From: Olleya aquimaris
GTDB lineage: Bacteria; Bacteroidota; Bacteroidia; Flavobacteriales; Flavobacteriaceae
Length of the DNA stretch: 64,000 nucleotides
Assembly (NCBI RefSeq): GCF_003259525.1
Contig: NZ_QLLO01000006.1
Span: 62,001 to 126,000 of the forward strand
Direction: 5' to 3'
A program made the position numbers and the translations under genes. Below are positions 40,986 to 51,100 of the stretch, piece after piece. The notes beneath the pieces were generated by a model. It saw only the letters and a program-made list of their open reading frames with translations. It was not told the DNA's origin and searched no databases. The stretch's first letter is position 1. Each line of letters begins with the position of its first letter.

Positions 40986-41053
40986 AGTTAGTAGTTAGTA
41001 GTTAGTAGTTAGTAGTTAGTAGTTAGTAGTTAGTAGTTAGTAGTTAGTAGTTA
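40986..41053 (+). repeat. Nine-copy heptamer tandem array after coaD
   Basis: Nine perfect copies of AGTTAGT (40986-41048) and a partial tenth, beginning 2 bases after the coaD stop. It is the longest array of this kind in the window. Confidence 0.95.
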
Positions 41054-41060
41054 AAACTAA

Positions 41061-41104
41061 ACTTTAAATACTTATAACTTTAAATACTCCTAACTTTAAA
41101 TACT
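41061..41104 (+). repeat. Three-copy 16-base tandem repeat
   Basis: ACTTTAAATACT occurs at 41061, 41077 and 41093, a strict 16-base period with three variable bases plus A between copies. It lies between the heptamer array and the convergent sulfate transporter gene. Confidence 0.85.
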
Positions 41105-41110
41105 ACTAAC

Positions 41111-42733
41111 TTAAAACTTATACTCAGAGATAGGTTTTGGAAATTTTTCAGGGTCTTCAGCTAAGTGATACCTTGGGTCGTCAATAGCTTCAATAACCAC
41201 TTCTCTAAATTTAGGACTGGCTTTATATAATAAGATTTTACAATCTTCACTTAGATGTTTTAGTCTAATTTGCTTGCCTTCAGCTTCATATTTTTCGACT
41301 AGATTAAAAATAGCTTCTAAAGCAGAATGATCACTCACTCTAGATTCTACAAAATCAATTTCTACTTTATCAGGATCGTTTTTAGCATCAAACTTATCGT
41401 TAAACGCTTGAATACTTCCAAAAAATAAAGGTCCCCAAATTTCGTACACTTTTGTACCATCCTCTTTAACTCGTTTTCTTGCTCTAATTCGCTTTGCGTT
41501 TTCCCAAGAAAACACCAATGCACTAACTATTACACCAGCTATAACTGCTATTGCTAAGTCAAAAACAACGGTTAAACCAGATACTAGAATTAAGACAAAT
41601 AAATCAGCTCTTGGTATTTTGTTCATGATTCTAAAACTAGACCATGCAAAGGTACCAATAACAACCATAAACATTACTCCTACTAAAGCTGCAATAGGTA
41701 CTTGCTCTATTAATCCAGATGCAAATAATATAAATGCTAATAAAGCCAATGCTGCAACTAAACCAGACAAACGTCCACGTCCACCACCTTTAATATTAAT
41801 TAAAGATTGACCAATCATAGCACATCCACCCATTCCGCCAAACAGTCCAGTTACAATATTTGCACCACCTTGTGCTAAACATTCTCTATTAGAATTTCCT
41901 CTGGTTTCAGTGATTTCATCCACTAAATTTAGAGTCATTAATGACTCGATTAATCCAATAGCTGCTAATATTAATGCATATGGAAAAATGAATTTTAGAG
42001 TTTCAAAATTAAAAGGTACTTTATTAAAAATATCCCATTGAAACTCTGGTAGTCCACCTTTTAGACCTGTACCACCACCATCTCTTATAAAACTCCCAAC
42101 AGTTGCAACATCCAAATTACCTAATATTACAATTGCAGATACCACTAAAATGGCTATTAAAGCTTCTGGTAATTTTTTAGTTAATTTAGGAAGTCCAAAC
42201 ATAATAGCCATAGTTAACACTACTAGTCCAATCATTATCCATAATTGCGGACCTTGCATCCATACTTTTTCAGTTCCTACGGTTTCTTTAAACATCCCTA
42301 ATTGAGATAAGAAAATAACTATTGCCAAACCATTAACAAATCCCATCATTACTGGGTGTGGGATTAGCCTAACAAACTTTCCTAATTTAAAAACACCAGC
42401 CAGCATTTGGATGATTCCCATTAAAATTACTGTTGCAAAAAGGTAGTATAATCCTAGGTTTTCGCTAGCTTCTCCCATAGCATTACCTTCTGCTACCAAG
42501 CTTACCATTACTACTGCTAAAGCACCTGTAGCACCACTAATCATTCCTGGACGACCACCAAAAATTGAGGTAATTAAGCCAATCATAAACGCAGCATAAA
42601 GTCCAACCAATGGGTCAACTCCTGCTACAAAAGCAAATGCTACAGCTTCAGGTACTAAAGCTAAAGCTACTGTTAAACCTGATAAAATATCGTTTTTTGC
42701 GTTTGCGGTTTGTCTTCTAAAAAATGCTGTCAT
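41111..42733 (-). CDS. SulP family inorganic anion transporter
   Basis: A 540-residue transporter with about 10-12 membrane segments over residues 10-405, followed by a C-terminal STAS-like regulatory domain (about 420-530, starting IWGPLFFGSIQAFNDKF, with DHSALEAIFNLV). The N-terminal LSGLTVALALVPEAVAFAFV is the SulP signature. These transporters move sulfate, bicarbonate or other anions; the substrate is not predictable here. A good promoter lies upstream on the minus strand. Confidence 0.93.
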   Translation of the reverse strand: MTAFFRRQTANAKNDILSGLTVALALVPEAVAFAFVAGVDPLVGLYAAFMIGLITSIFGGRPGMISGATGALAVVMVSLVAEGNAMGEASENLGLYYLFATVILMGIIQMLAGVFKLGKFVRLIPHPVMMGFVNGLAIVIFLSQLGMFKETVGTEKVWMQGPQLWIMIGLVVLTMAIMFGLPKLTKKLPEALIAILVVSAIVILGNLDVATVGSFIRDGGGTGLKGGLPEFQWDIFNKVPFNFETLKFIFPYALILAAIGLIESLMTLNLVDEITETRGNSNRECLAQGGANIVTGLFGGMGGCAMIGQSLINIKGGGRGRLSGLVAALALLAFILFASGLIEQVPIAALVGVMFMVVIGTFAWSSFRIMNKIPRADLFVLILVSGLTVVFDLAIAVIAGVIVSALVFSWENAKRIRARKRVKEDGTKVYEIWGPLFFGSIQAFNDKFDAKNDPDKVEIDFVESRVSDHSALEAIFNLVEKYEAEGKQIRLKHLSEDCKILLYKASPKFREVVIEAIDDPRYHLAEDPEKFPKPISEYKF

Positions 42734-42751
42734 AGTCTAATTTTCAAGCTG

Positions 42752-42781
42752 CAAAAGTACATTTAATTACAATAAACACAA
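42752..42781 (-). promoter_or_regulatory. Promoter of the SulP gene
   Basis: Minus-strand TTG (42779-42781) and TACTTTTG (42752-42759) fit the -33 and -7 elements with a 19-base spacer. The -7 element ends 19 bases upstream of the ATG at 42733. Confidence 0.75.
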
Positions 42782-42792
42782 GTCAATATTGC

Positions 42793-42800
42793 TATATTTG
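42793..42800 (+). promoter_or_regulatory. Candidate -7 element for the M14 peptidase gene
   Basis: TATATTTG matches TAnnTTTG, 27 bases before the ATG at 42828. It is back-to-back with the divergent SulP promoter, so the two genes share a control region. Confidence 0.6.
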
Positions 42801-42827
42801 TTTCGCATTCTAATGATTATATAGGCA

Positions 42828-44558
42828 ATGAAAAAAATTTTAGTACTTTTTATTTTGATTACTTCTTGTGTTTCTTCAACAAAAAAAGAAGTGAATTTCA
42901 CCACAATTTTTGAATCCTCAAAAGGCTTAGAAACTGCTACTTATACCGAAACCATTCAATTTTATAAAAATCTAGCTGAAGCCTATTTAGAAATTTCAAT
43001 AGATAGTATTGGTGAAACCGATTCTGGTAAACCTTTACATCTTGTGACTTTAAATCCTGATAAGAACTTTAATTTTGATTCATTTAAAGAAGACAAACGC
43101 ATTTTATTAATTAATAACGGAATACATCCCGGAGAGTCTGATGGTATAGATGCAACCATGATGTTATTTAGAGATATAGTAAATGGTACTATAATAATGC
43201 CTAAGCATACTGTATTAGTAACTATTCCTATTTATAATGTTGGAGGAAGTTTAAACAGAAATTCTGGAACAAGAACCAATCAGAATGGTCCTAAAGCCTA
43301 TGGGTTTAGGGGTAATGCTAGAAATTATGATTTAAACCGAGACTTCATTAAATCAGACACCAAAAATGCCAGAACTTTTGCTAAACTATTTCATTTAGTG
43401 CAACCAGACGTGTTTATTGATAATCATGTTAGTAATGGTGCAGACTACCAATATACGTTAACCCATTTATTCACTCAACATAATAAATTAGGTGGACCAT
43501 TAGGTAATTACTTACACACCAAAATGCAGCCCCATTTAGAGCAAAAACTTGCTAATAAAAGCTGGGACATTACACCTTATGTTAATGTATTTAATCAAGT
43601 ACCTGAAGCTGGGTTTTCTCAATTTATGGATGGTCCAAGGTATTCTACAGGCTATACTACATTGTTTAATACATTGGGCATGATGGTAGAAACGCATATG
43701 CTAAAACCTTACAAACAACGCGTTGAGGGCACCTATGAGCTAATGATATCCATGATTGATATTATTGAGGAAGACCATGAAACCATAAAAACACTTCGTC
43801 AAACTGCCAATGCAGAGTTAAAAAACAAAAACACCTATCCTCTAGCTTGGCAAATAGACACTACACAGACAACGACTTTGCAATTTAAAGGGTTTGAAGG
43901 ACAAATGATTGATAGTGATATTACAGGAGCAAAACGTTTACAATTTGATACTACAAAACCATTTACAAAACCTGTAGTGTATCAAAATTACTTTAAGCCA
44001 AAAACAGAAGTAACTATACCTAAAGCTTATATTATCCCTCAAGGTTGGTGGTCTGTTATCGAGTTATTACAGCTAAATCAAGTTGAGATGACTTCACTTG
44101 AAAAAGATTCGACAATTAGAGTTCAATCCTATAAAATTGATACATTTGAAACTAGACCTCGTGCTTACGAAGGGCATTACCAACATTACAATACCAAAGT
44201 GGCAGTTACTGAGGAGTTAATTACTTTTAAAAAAGGCGATTATATAATCGACACCAATCAACAAGCCTTTAGATATTTACTTGAGACTTTAGAACCAGAA
44301 GCACCAGATTCGTTTTTTAATTGGAATTTTTTTGATACTATTCTCCAGCAAAAAGAAGGGTTTTCTCCATATGTGTGGGAAGATAAAGCCAAAATAATCC
44401 TTAAGGAAAATCCAGAAATCAGAAACACATTCAATAAGAAAAAAGAAACTGACAACCATTTTAAAAACAACTGGTTTGCTCAATTAGATTGGATACACAA
44501 ACAAAGTAATAATTACGAAAAAGCACATTTACAATATCCAATTTATAGAATTAAGTAA
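42828..44558 (+). CDS. M14 family metallocarboxypeptidase-like lipoprotein
   Basis: A 576-residue exported protein: signal MKKILVLFILITSC, lipidated Cys at about 14. The zinc site of an M14 peptidase is visible as NNGIHPGESDGID (His and Glu, near residues 97-103) with the third ligand His in DVFIDNHVSNG, and the late MMVETHMLKPY carries the catalytic Glu. Such enzymes trim peptides or murein. The remainder (about 320-576) is an unrecognised beta-rich extension. Monocistronic with its own promoter. Confidence 0.88.
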   Translation: MKKILVLFILITSCVSSTKKEVNFTTIFESSKGLETATYTETIQFYKNLAEAYLEISIDSIGETDSGKPLHLVTLNPDKNFNFDSFKEDKRILLINNGIHPGESDGIDATMMLFRDIVNGTIIMPKHTVLVTIPIYNVGGSLNRNSGTRTNQNGPKAYGFRGNARNYDLNRDFIKSDTKNARTFAKLFHLVQPDVFIDNHVSNGADYQYTLTHLFTQHNKLGGPLGNYLHTKMQPHLEQKLANKSWDITPYVNVFNQVPEAGFSQFMDGPRYSTGYTTLFNTLGMMVETHMLKPYKQRVEGTYELMISMIDIIEEDHETIKTLRQTANAELKNKNTYPLAWQIDTTQTTTLQFKGFEGQMIDSDITGAKRLQFDTTKPFTKPVVYQNYFKPKTEVTIPKAYIIPQGWWSVIELLQLNQVEMTSLEKDSTIRVQSYKIDTFETRPRAYEGHYQHYNTKVAVTEELITFKKGDYIIDTNQQAFRYLLETLEPEAPDSFFNWNFFDTILQQKEGFSPYVWEDKAKIILKENPEIRNTFNKKKETDNHFKNNWFAQLDWIHKQSNNYEKAHLQYPIYRIK

Positions 44559-44613
44559 CTCAAATTTGCAAAACCTAGAGTTGTTATTTTCATTAAAAAA
44601 ACTAAAATATAGC

Positions 44614-44660
44614 CATTACATTATTTATTAAAAATTTAACTAAATAGATTTTATGTAATG
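44614..44660. repeat. Inverted repeat upstream of the amidoligase operon
   Basis: Arms CATTACAT (44614-44621) and ATGTAATG (44653-44660) are perfectly complementary and separated by 31 AT-rich bases. They lie about 60-110 bases before the RLAN/ATP-grasp ATG, upstream of a TAATTTTG -7-like element at 44683-44690. Possible operator; no regulator gene is nearby. Confidence 0.4.
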
Positions 44661-44721
44661 TAAAACCTATCGAAAAATAATATAATTTTGTTAAAAATAT
44701 ATTTCGCGTTTATCGCCAAAA

Positions 44722-46167
44722 ATGAATAAATACATTGTTGTAAATCAGCCTGAAAAATGGAATTTTTCGGTAGATAATATTACAGTAATTTCCTCGCAAG
44801 AGTATTTAACAAACCCACAATATTCACTTCTTAAAAAAGTAAGAATTTTTAATCTTTGTAAAGACTACAGTTACCAATCTAAAGGGTATTATGTATCGCT
44901 TTTAGCAGAAGCACGTGGACATTTGGTTACTCCAACAGTTAAAAATTTAGTAGATCTTAAAACATTAAAATTAGTTAGAATAGTTTCTGACGAGTTTGAT
45001 GATGTTATCCAACAAAGTTTAAAAAACATTAAATCTCAAGAATTTACTTTAAGCATTTATTTTGGGCAAAATGTAGCTCAAAAATATAAAGAACTTAGTA
45101 GTTTGTTTTATAAGCATTTTCAGATTCCGTTTTTGAGAGTTAAATTTAATTTTAACACCAAATGGAATGTGCAAAGTATTAAAGCCATATCTGAGTCTGA
45201 AATACCAAAAGACCATATGGATTGTGTACACGATTTTGCCAATCAATACTTTGCAAAAAAACGTTATGACACTGCAAAACTAACACCTTCTGATTTTGAC
45301 TTAGCCATTTTAGTAAATCCGAAAGATCCTGCGCCACCAAGTAATGTAAAAGCATTGAAAAAATTTGTTGAGCTAGCAGAAAAACAAAATATATATGTCG
45401 AAATAATTGAGCCTAAGGATTTAAGTAGGTTATCCTCTTTTGATGCCTTGTTTATTAGACAAAGTACAGAAGTTAACAACGAAGCTTACATGTTTGCTAG
45501 AACAGCCCAACAAGAAGGTATTGCAATTGTAGATTATCCAGATGCTATTTTAAAATGTTGCAATAAAGTGTATATGGCTGAAGCATTAGAAAATGCCAAT
45601 ATAGCTACACCAAAAACCATTATTGTACATAGTAATAATAGAGACGAAGTTTTAGAAAAAGTAGGCTTACCCTGTGTTTTAAAAGCTCCGGATAGTACAT
45701 TTTCATTTGGAGTTAAAAAAGCAAAAAACGCAGAGCAATACAATACCTTAGTTACAGATATGCTTAAAGAGTCTGATTTAATTATTGCGCAAGAGTTTTG
45801 TCCTTCTGACTATGATTGGCGCATAGGAATTTTGGATGACGAACCCCTTTTTGCTTGTAAATATTATATGGCAAAAGGGCATTGGCAAATCTATAATTGG
45901 GAAGCTTCCAAAAAAACCGAGCAGGATGGAGATGCAGATTGTTTACCCATTGATGACGTACCTAAAGATGTACTACAAATGGCATTAAAATCTGCAAAAT
46001 TAATGGGTAAAGGATTGTACGGAATTGACATAAAAGTTGTGAATAACAGACCTATGGTTATAGAAATTAATGACAACCCTAATATAGATTTTGGTGTTGA
46101 AGATGCTTATTATGGCGATTTGGTTTACACTAAAATTTTGAATGCTTTAAAACAACGCTTAGAATAA
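44722..46167 (+). CDS. RimK-like ATP-grasp ligase with N-terminal RLAN domain
   Basis: A 481-residue cytosolic ligase. The first 150 residues form a RLAN-type N-terminal domain (NKYIVVNQPEKWNF, QSKGYYVSLLAEARGHLVTP). From about 190 on there is an ATP-grasp fold of the RimK type: VGLPCVLKAPDSTFSFGVKK for ATP, AQEFCPSDYDWRIGILD, and the Mg-binding VIEINDNPNIDFGVED. This group joins an amino acid or amine to a carboxylate. It is followed by a GCS2 ligase (2-base gap) and an N-formylglutamate amidohydrolase-like gene (1-base gap), forming a possible peptide-synthesis operon. Confidence 0.88.
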   Translation: MNKYIVVNQPEKWNFSVDNITVISSQEYLTNPQYSLLKKVRIFNLCKDYSYQSKGYYVSLLAEARGHLVTPTVKNLVDLKTLKLVRIVSDEFDDVIQQSLKNIKSQEFTLSIYFGQNVAQKYKELSSLFYKHFQIPFLRVKFNFNTKWNVQSIKAISESEIPKDHMDCVHDFANQYFAKKRYDTAKLTPSDFDLAILVNPKDPAPPSNVKALKKFVELAEKQNIYVEIIEPKDLSRLSSFDALFIRQSTEVNNEAYMFARTAQQEGIAIVDYPDAILKCCNKVYMAEALENANIATPKTIIVHSNNRDEVLEKVGLPCVLKAPDSTFSFGVKKAKNAEQYNTLVTDMLKESDLIIAQEFCPSDYDWRIGILDDEPLFACKYYMAKGHWQIYNWEASKKTEQDGDADCLPIDDVPKDVLQMALKSAKLMGKGLYGIDIKVVNNRPMVIEINDNPNIDFGVEDAYYGDLVYTKILNALKQRLE

Positions 46168-46169
46168 TT

Positions 46170-47402
46170 ATGGCAACAAAATATCACTTATTTGAAGTGT
46201 ATGGCATAGAGTTAGAATACATGCTAATAAACAGTAATAGTTTTAAAGTAGCACCAATAGTTGACACCTTATTAACTAAAAAAAATGGTGTTTTGACCTC
46301 TGATGTTGATAATGGTGAGATTGCATGGAGTAACGAGCTAGTGGCACATGTTATAGAACTTAAAACCAATGGACCAACAACTAATTTAGAAGGATTAGCT
46401 GATGCGTTTCACAAAAATGTAGTCGAAATTAATAGCTTATTAAAACCATTAAACACTCAATTACTACCTACAGCTTGTCACCCAACAATGAACCCTTTAA
46501 AGGACACTCAACTTTGGAAACATAGTTATAGTGAGGTTTACGAGTTGTACAATCGTATCTTTAATTGTAAAGGTCATGGTTGGAGTAATGTGCAAAGTAC
46601 ACACATTAATCTGCCTTTTTACGACGATAAAGAATTTGAAAAACTACATGCAGCAATCCGTATAATTCTACCGCTTATTCCTGGTTTGTGTGCAAGTTCT
46701 CCAATATTAGAAGGTAAGGTAACTGGATTTAAAGACACTAGGTTAGAGTATTACAAAACCAATCAAAAGGAAATTCCGGAAATGACAGGCTCCGTAATTC
46801 CAGAACGCGTATTTAGTAAAACCGACTACTACTCTACTATTTTTGAACCCATAAAAAAAGCCATTAAAAAGTATGATGTCAATAACATTTTAGACCATCA
46901 TTTTTTAAATAGTCGTGGTGCAATTGCTCGTTTTGACAGAAATGCTATTGAAATACGATTGGTAGATATACAAGAATGTCCTAAAGCAGATATTGCTATT
47001 TGCACTTTAATTATTGAGGTTTTAAAGCTTTTAGTTGAAGGAAAATTATCCAAGCTAAAAACTCAAACTTCTTGGCTAAAACAAGACCTATTTGCTATTT
47101 TAAATGCCACAATAAAAGATGGCGAAAATTACACCATACACAATACAGACTACTTGTATCTTTTTAATATAGAAGACACTATTACTGTAAAAAAACTGTG
47201 GTATAATTTGTATGAAAAAGTAAAACATAATATTCCGGAAGACTATCAAAATACTTTAGAAGTCATTTTTAAGCATGGCACCTTGTCAACCAGAATTACA
47301 GGCGCTATTGAAACAGACCCTTCTATAAATAACATTGAAAAAATCTATTTTCAACTGGCAAATTGCTTAGAAAACAATTCGCTTTTTATACCCAACACTT
47401 AA
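46170..47402 (+). CDS. Glutamate-cysteine ligase-like (GCS2 family) amidoligase
   Basis: A 410-residue carboxylate-amine ligase of the GCS2 type. It starts YHLFEVYGIELEYMLINSN with the conserved Glu residues (GIELEYML) and has STHINLPF, ARFDRNAIEIRLVDIQECP and SRGAIARFD blocks. GCS2-like proteins activate glutamate's gamma-carboxylate with ATP; the amine acceptor here is unknown. It overlaps nothing but is 2 bases from its upstream ATP-grasp partner and 1 base from the amidohydrolase-like gene. Confidence 0.85.
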   Translation: MATKYHLFEVYGIELEYMLINSNSFKVAPIVDTLLTKKNGVLTSDVDNGEIAWSNELVAHVIELKTNGPTTNLEGLADAFHKNVVEINSLLKPLNTQLLPTACHPTMNPLKDTQLWKHSYSEVYELYNRIFNCKGHGWSNVQSTHINLPFYDDKEFEKLHAAIRIILPLIPGLCASSPILEGKVTGFKDTRLEYYKTNQKEIPEMTGSVIPERVFSKTDYYSTIFEPIKKAIKKYDVNNILDHHFLNSRGAIARFDRNAIEIRLVDIQECPKADIAICTLIIEVLKLLVEGKLSKLKTQTSWLKQDLFAILNATIKDGENYTIHNTDYLYLFNIEDTITVKKLWYNLYEKVKHNIPEDYQNTLEVIFKHGTLSTRITGAIETDPSINNIEKIYFQLANCLENNSLFIPNT

Positions 47403-47403
47403 A

Positions 47404-48105
47404 ATGAAACTAGTTTTAACGTGTGAACATGGTGGAAATGACATCCCAAGATTATATAAACACTTATTTACAAACCAAGAGGTTTTAAATTCTCATAGAG
47501 GGTTTGATATAGGCGCATTAGCAATTTTTAACCATCTAAAACCAATTGCGGACTTTTCTAAATATAGTACAACAAGCAGACTATTAATAGAGTTGAATCG
47601 TTCTTTACATCACAATCAATTATTTTCAGAGTTTACTACTAATTTACCGCAGTTAGACAAAGCAAAAATTATTACAGATTATTACTCTGTGTATAGAGAT
47701 GAAGTTGAAGCTAAGATTAATACTTTCATTTTAAAAAAAGAAACCGTCCTTCATTTATCAATACATTCGTTTACACCAATATTAAATGGTATTAAACGTC
47801 AATGTGATATAGGCATACTTTATGATTCTAGAAAACTTGAAGAAAAAGAGTTTGCTATTCTATTAAAAAAAGAAATTAAAGCTATTAATCCTGAGTTAAA
47901 TATTAGATTTAATTATCCTTATTTAGGAAAATCAGATGGTTTTACAACCTATTTAAGGCAACAATTCTCAAAAAATTACATAGGTATAGAAATAGAAGTT
48001 AACCAAAGATTTTCTGAAAACAACGCAGTAAATAACAGTTTAAAAAAAGTAATTAAACAAGCTTTATTTGAGATAACCCATAAAAAAAACCGCTACAATT
48101 TGTAG
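47404..48105 (+). CDS. N-formylglutamate amidohydrolase-like protein
   Basis: A 233-residue metallohydrolase of the FGase family. Metal and substrate residues are visible in LTCEHGGNDIP near residues 5-15, NSHRGFDIGA at about 29-38, LLIELNRSL, and LSIHSFTPILNG around 118-129. The family hydrolyses N-formylglutamate in histidine breakdown, but no hut genes are nearby. In this operon it more likely cuts an amide made by the two ligases. Its stop codon TAG (48103-48105) lies inside the terminator stem. Confidence 0.85.
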   Translation: MKLVLTCEHGGNDIPRLYKHLFTNQEVLNSHRGFDIGALAIFNHLKPIADFSKYSTTSRLLIELNRSLHHNQLFSEFTTNLPQLDKAKIITDYYSVYRDEVEAKINTFILKKETVLHLSIHSFTPILNGIKRQCDIGILYDSRKLEEKEFAILLKKEIKAINPELNIRFNYPYLGKSDGFTTYLRQQFSKNYIGIEIEVNQRFSENNAVNNSLKKVIKQALFEITHKKNRYNL

Positions 48106-48116
48106 CGGTTTTTTTT
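48082..48116. terminator. Bidirectional intrinsic terminator, overlaps the amidohydrolase stop
   Basis: An 8-bp stem CCGCTACA (48090-48097) and TGTAGCGG (48101-48108) with a 3-base loop, flanked by an A run on the left and a T run on the right. It can stop the plus-strand operon and the convergent T9SS gene. The last codons of the amidohydrolase gene form part of the stem. Confidence 0.92.
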
Positions 48117-48136
48117 GTATTTGATTGATAGTAAGA

Positions 48137-51100
48137 TTATTTATTTACTAAAATCTTTTTGGTGAAAGTTCTTCTTTCAGACTCTAATTTTAAAATGTAA
48201 AGACCTGCAGCTAATGCTTTAGTTCTAATAACATTTGAATTATTAGATAGTGTTCCGGAAAGTACTTGCTTACCATTTAAATCTATCATAGAGTAATTAA
48301 ATACTTCTCCTTCTAATAAAGTAATATTTACATTTAACTCATTAATAACTGGGTTTGGATACAGTTTAAGATCCGATACTAAAGAAGTTTCTTCAGATTT
48401 AAATTCTGTAGGTTCTTCCATATCATTTGTTGAGTTATTAGTTTTTGAAGATGCAACTCGATCTGTAGATCCAGCAAGAATTACTAATATCGGGCTTCCA
48501 TTTACATCTAAATTTGCACAAATTAAGCTATCGTTAATTAAATTTAACACATCAGAAGCAGTAGTAACACCTATGATAATATCATTATCTAGATCTAAAG
48601 TTAATGGATCATAAGCTAACATATGTACTTTATAATTACCTCCTACAGCAGGCAATTGAATTGTTGTAGAATTACTAACTCTTTGAATTGTTAACGAATT
48701 TCCACTTGTTAAAACTGTACCCAATTGATACCCTTGAGGTAAAACTGCGTTTCCATTTGGAGTTATTGTAACAAAGGAATTTACAGCTGGATTGACTAAA
48801 ACTACATTAGCACTTAAAGTTCCTGTACCTGCAAATACTGTATCGTCACATTGTAAACCATCTTCTAAAGTAAAACTAATTGTTTTAACTTCACATAGAC
48901 TTAAACATGTAGAACCACCTGTTGAAGAAAAAGATACTGAAGATTCAACACCACCAATACTCTTAGTATTAGTAACGTTTGCTATTTTATCTGTAGAATT
49001 ATCACAATCATCACCAGAAGAAATAGTATACAATCTTGCTGTTACTTGAAAATTACCTAACCCTAAATCCCATGCTGCTCCATTTGCAGGGTAAGTATAA
49101 GGAAAATCATTTTCAGTAATAATTGTTGTTGTATTTGTATCTGTATTAAGCACTGTATAGATAATTGTATTTGTATTTCCGCTAACCACACTTTCAAAGT
49201 ATGGATTGGTTGGTAAATCCATTAGATTATACACACCACCATCAACTAAAGAAACACTTTCGGTTCCATCTGTTAACACAAAATCATCTATACTACCACA
49301 ACAATTAGTTATTGTAAAGGTTAAACATTGTGTATCACATTCTTCACCACTTGCTTGATTTTGTTTGTAAACAGTAGAGCAGAAACTAAATGTACCACAA
49401 CCTAAGTTCCAAACTTGGTTTGTTGCTCCAGGGAATGTATAAGGTAATACATTTTCTAACTTAGTATATACTTCACCAGTATCAAGGTTTGTTAATGTAT
49501 TAAATGCACTTTCAATATTTCCAGTGGTTAAAACATTGATATTAAAATTAGTTGGTAAGTCATTAATATTGTAAGTTCCTCCATCAACTAATGCTACTGT
49601 TGGATCAGAGAAATTTGAGAATTCAAATCCTGTTATAGATCCACAATCTGAGATTTGACCACATCCATCATTAATACTAGCAGTATTACCGTTTGTATCT
49701 ACATATCCAATAACTTGAACTAGTCCATCAAATGTAATACCTAATAAATCTTGAGAACATGATGTATGTATTTGTGCAGTTGCACCATTAATATACACTT
49801 CAAAATCTTTTTCTAATTTATCATCTGTTGCAGTAGCTGTGTAAGTTCCATCTCCATTATTAACTACAGTTCCTGAATTAGTAGTAACTGTTCCTGTACC
49901 AGAATAAGCAAAAGTTAATTCTACTAATCCTCCTTCGCATGGGCAATCTGGTATAGATCCATCATATAAAGTAAATTTAAGATAATCATAATCACACTTA
50001 TCACCCATTGCATTATCCATATCATAAATTTCTGCTTTAACTTTAAATTCAGAAATCCCTAAACTCCATGGTGTACCATCACTTGGGTAAGTAAAAGCTT
50101 CATCATTGTCTATAGAAACAAATTCGTCACCTGTGTCTTCATTTTTTACTTCAAATCTTACACTTTCTGGAAATCCAGATAACAATACGCCAACATAAAA
50201 ATTAGCTGGTAAAGCATTAATATCATAACTATCACCATCTACAATTGGGATACTTGTAACACCGTCTGTTAAAACAAATCCTAATACATCACCACAAACT
50301 GGTGCTTGAGTACAACCATCTGTTAAACTAGCACTATTACCTTCTGAATCTACATAACCAACAACTTGAACTCCTCCTGTAAAAGTAACTCCTAAAACAT
50401 CTTGAGAACATGAAGTATGTATTGCTGCTGTGTAACAACCGCTAGTCACTATTTGTAAATTTTTCTCTAGTTTTAAACCATTATTAGAGACTGTATATGT
50501 ACCATCTCCATTATCTGTTATAGTTCCAGAGTTAGTAGTTATAGAACCACCACCAGAATAAGCAAAAGTAAGCTCTACCATTCCACCTTGACAATCACAA
50601 TCAGGCACAATAACATCTATAATTTTAAATTTAATTGTTTCGCTATCACAATAACTTCCTTGACAATTATTAAACTCAAAAATTTTGGCTTTTAATTCAA
50701 ATTCTCCTGTACCATAACTCCAAGCAGCATTTCCACCAGGTGTTGTGTAAGGAAGATGATTTTCTCCGATTGTATATTCTTGACCAGAATCTAAATTTTT
50801 AAGTCTAAAACTAGCGCTTTCAGAAAATCCGTTAACTAATAAATCAACATAAAAACCTGTTGGTAACTGATCTAAACTATATTCTGCATTATCAACAATT
50901 GCAACAGTACTAGTACCATTAGAAAATTGAAATCCTGCTATACTACCACAAGGTGGAGTTGACAAAATCTCAAATTTAATGGTCTCACTATCACAGTAAG
51001 ATCCTTGACAACTATTATATTTATAAATTTTGGCTTTGACTTCAAATTCTCCATATCCAAAATTCCAAGCTGCATTTCCACCAGGAAAAGTATAAGGCAA

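Noticed and set aside
40986-41053. CRISPR-like or regulatory tandem array
   Set aside because: The repeat is 7 bases with no spacers and no cas gene nearby, so it is a simple tandem array.
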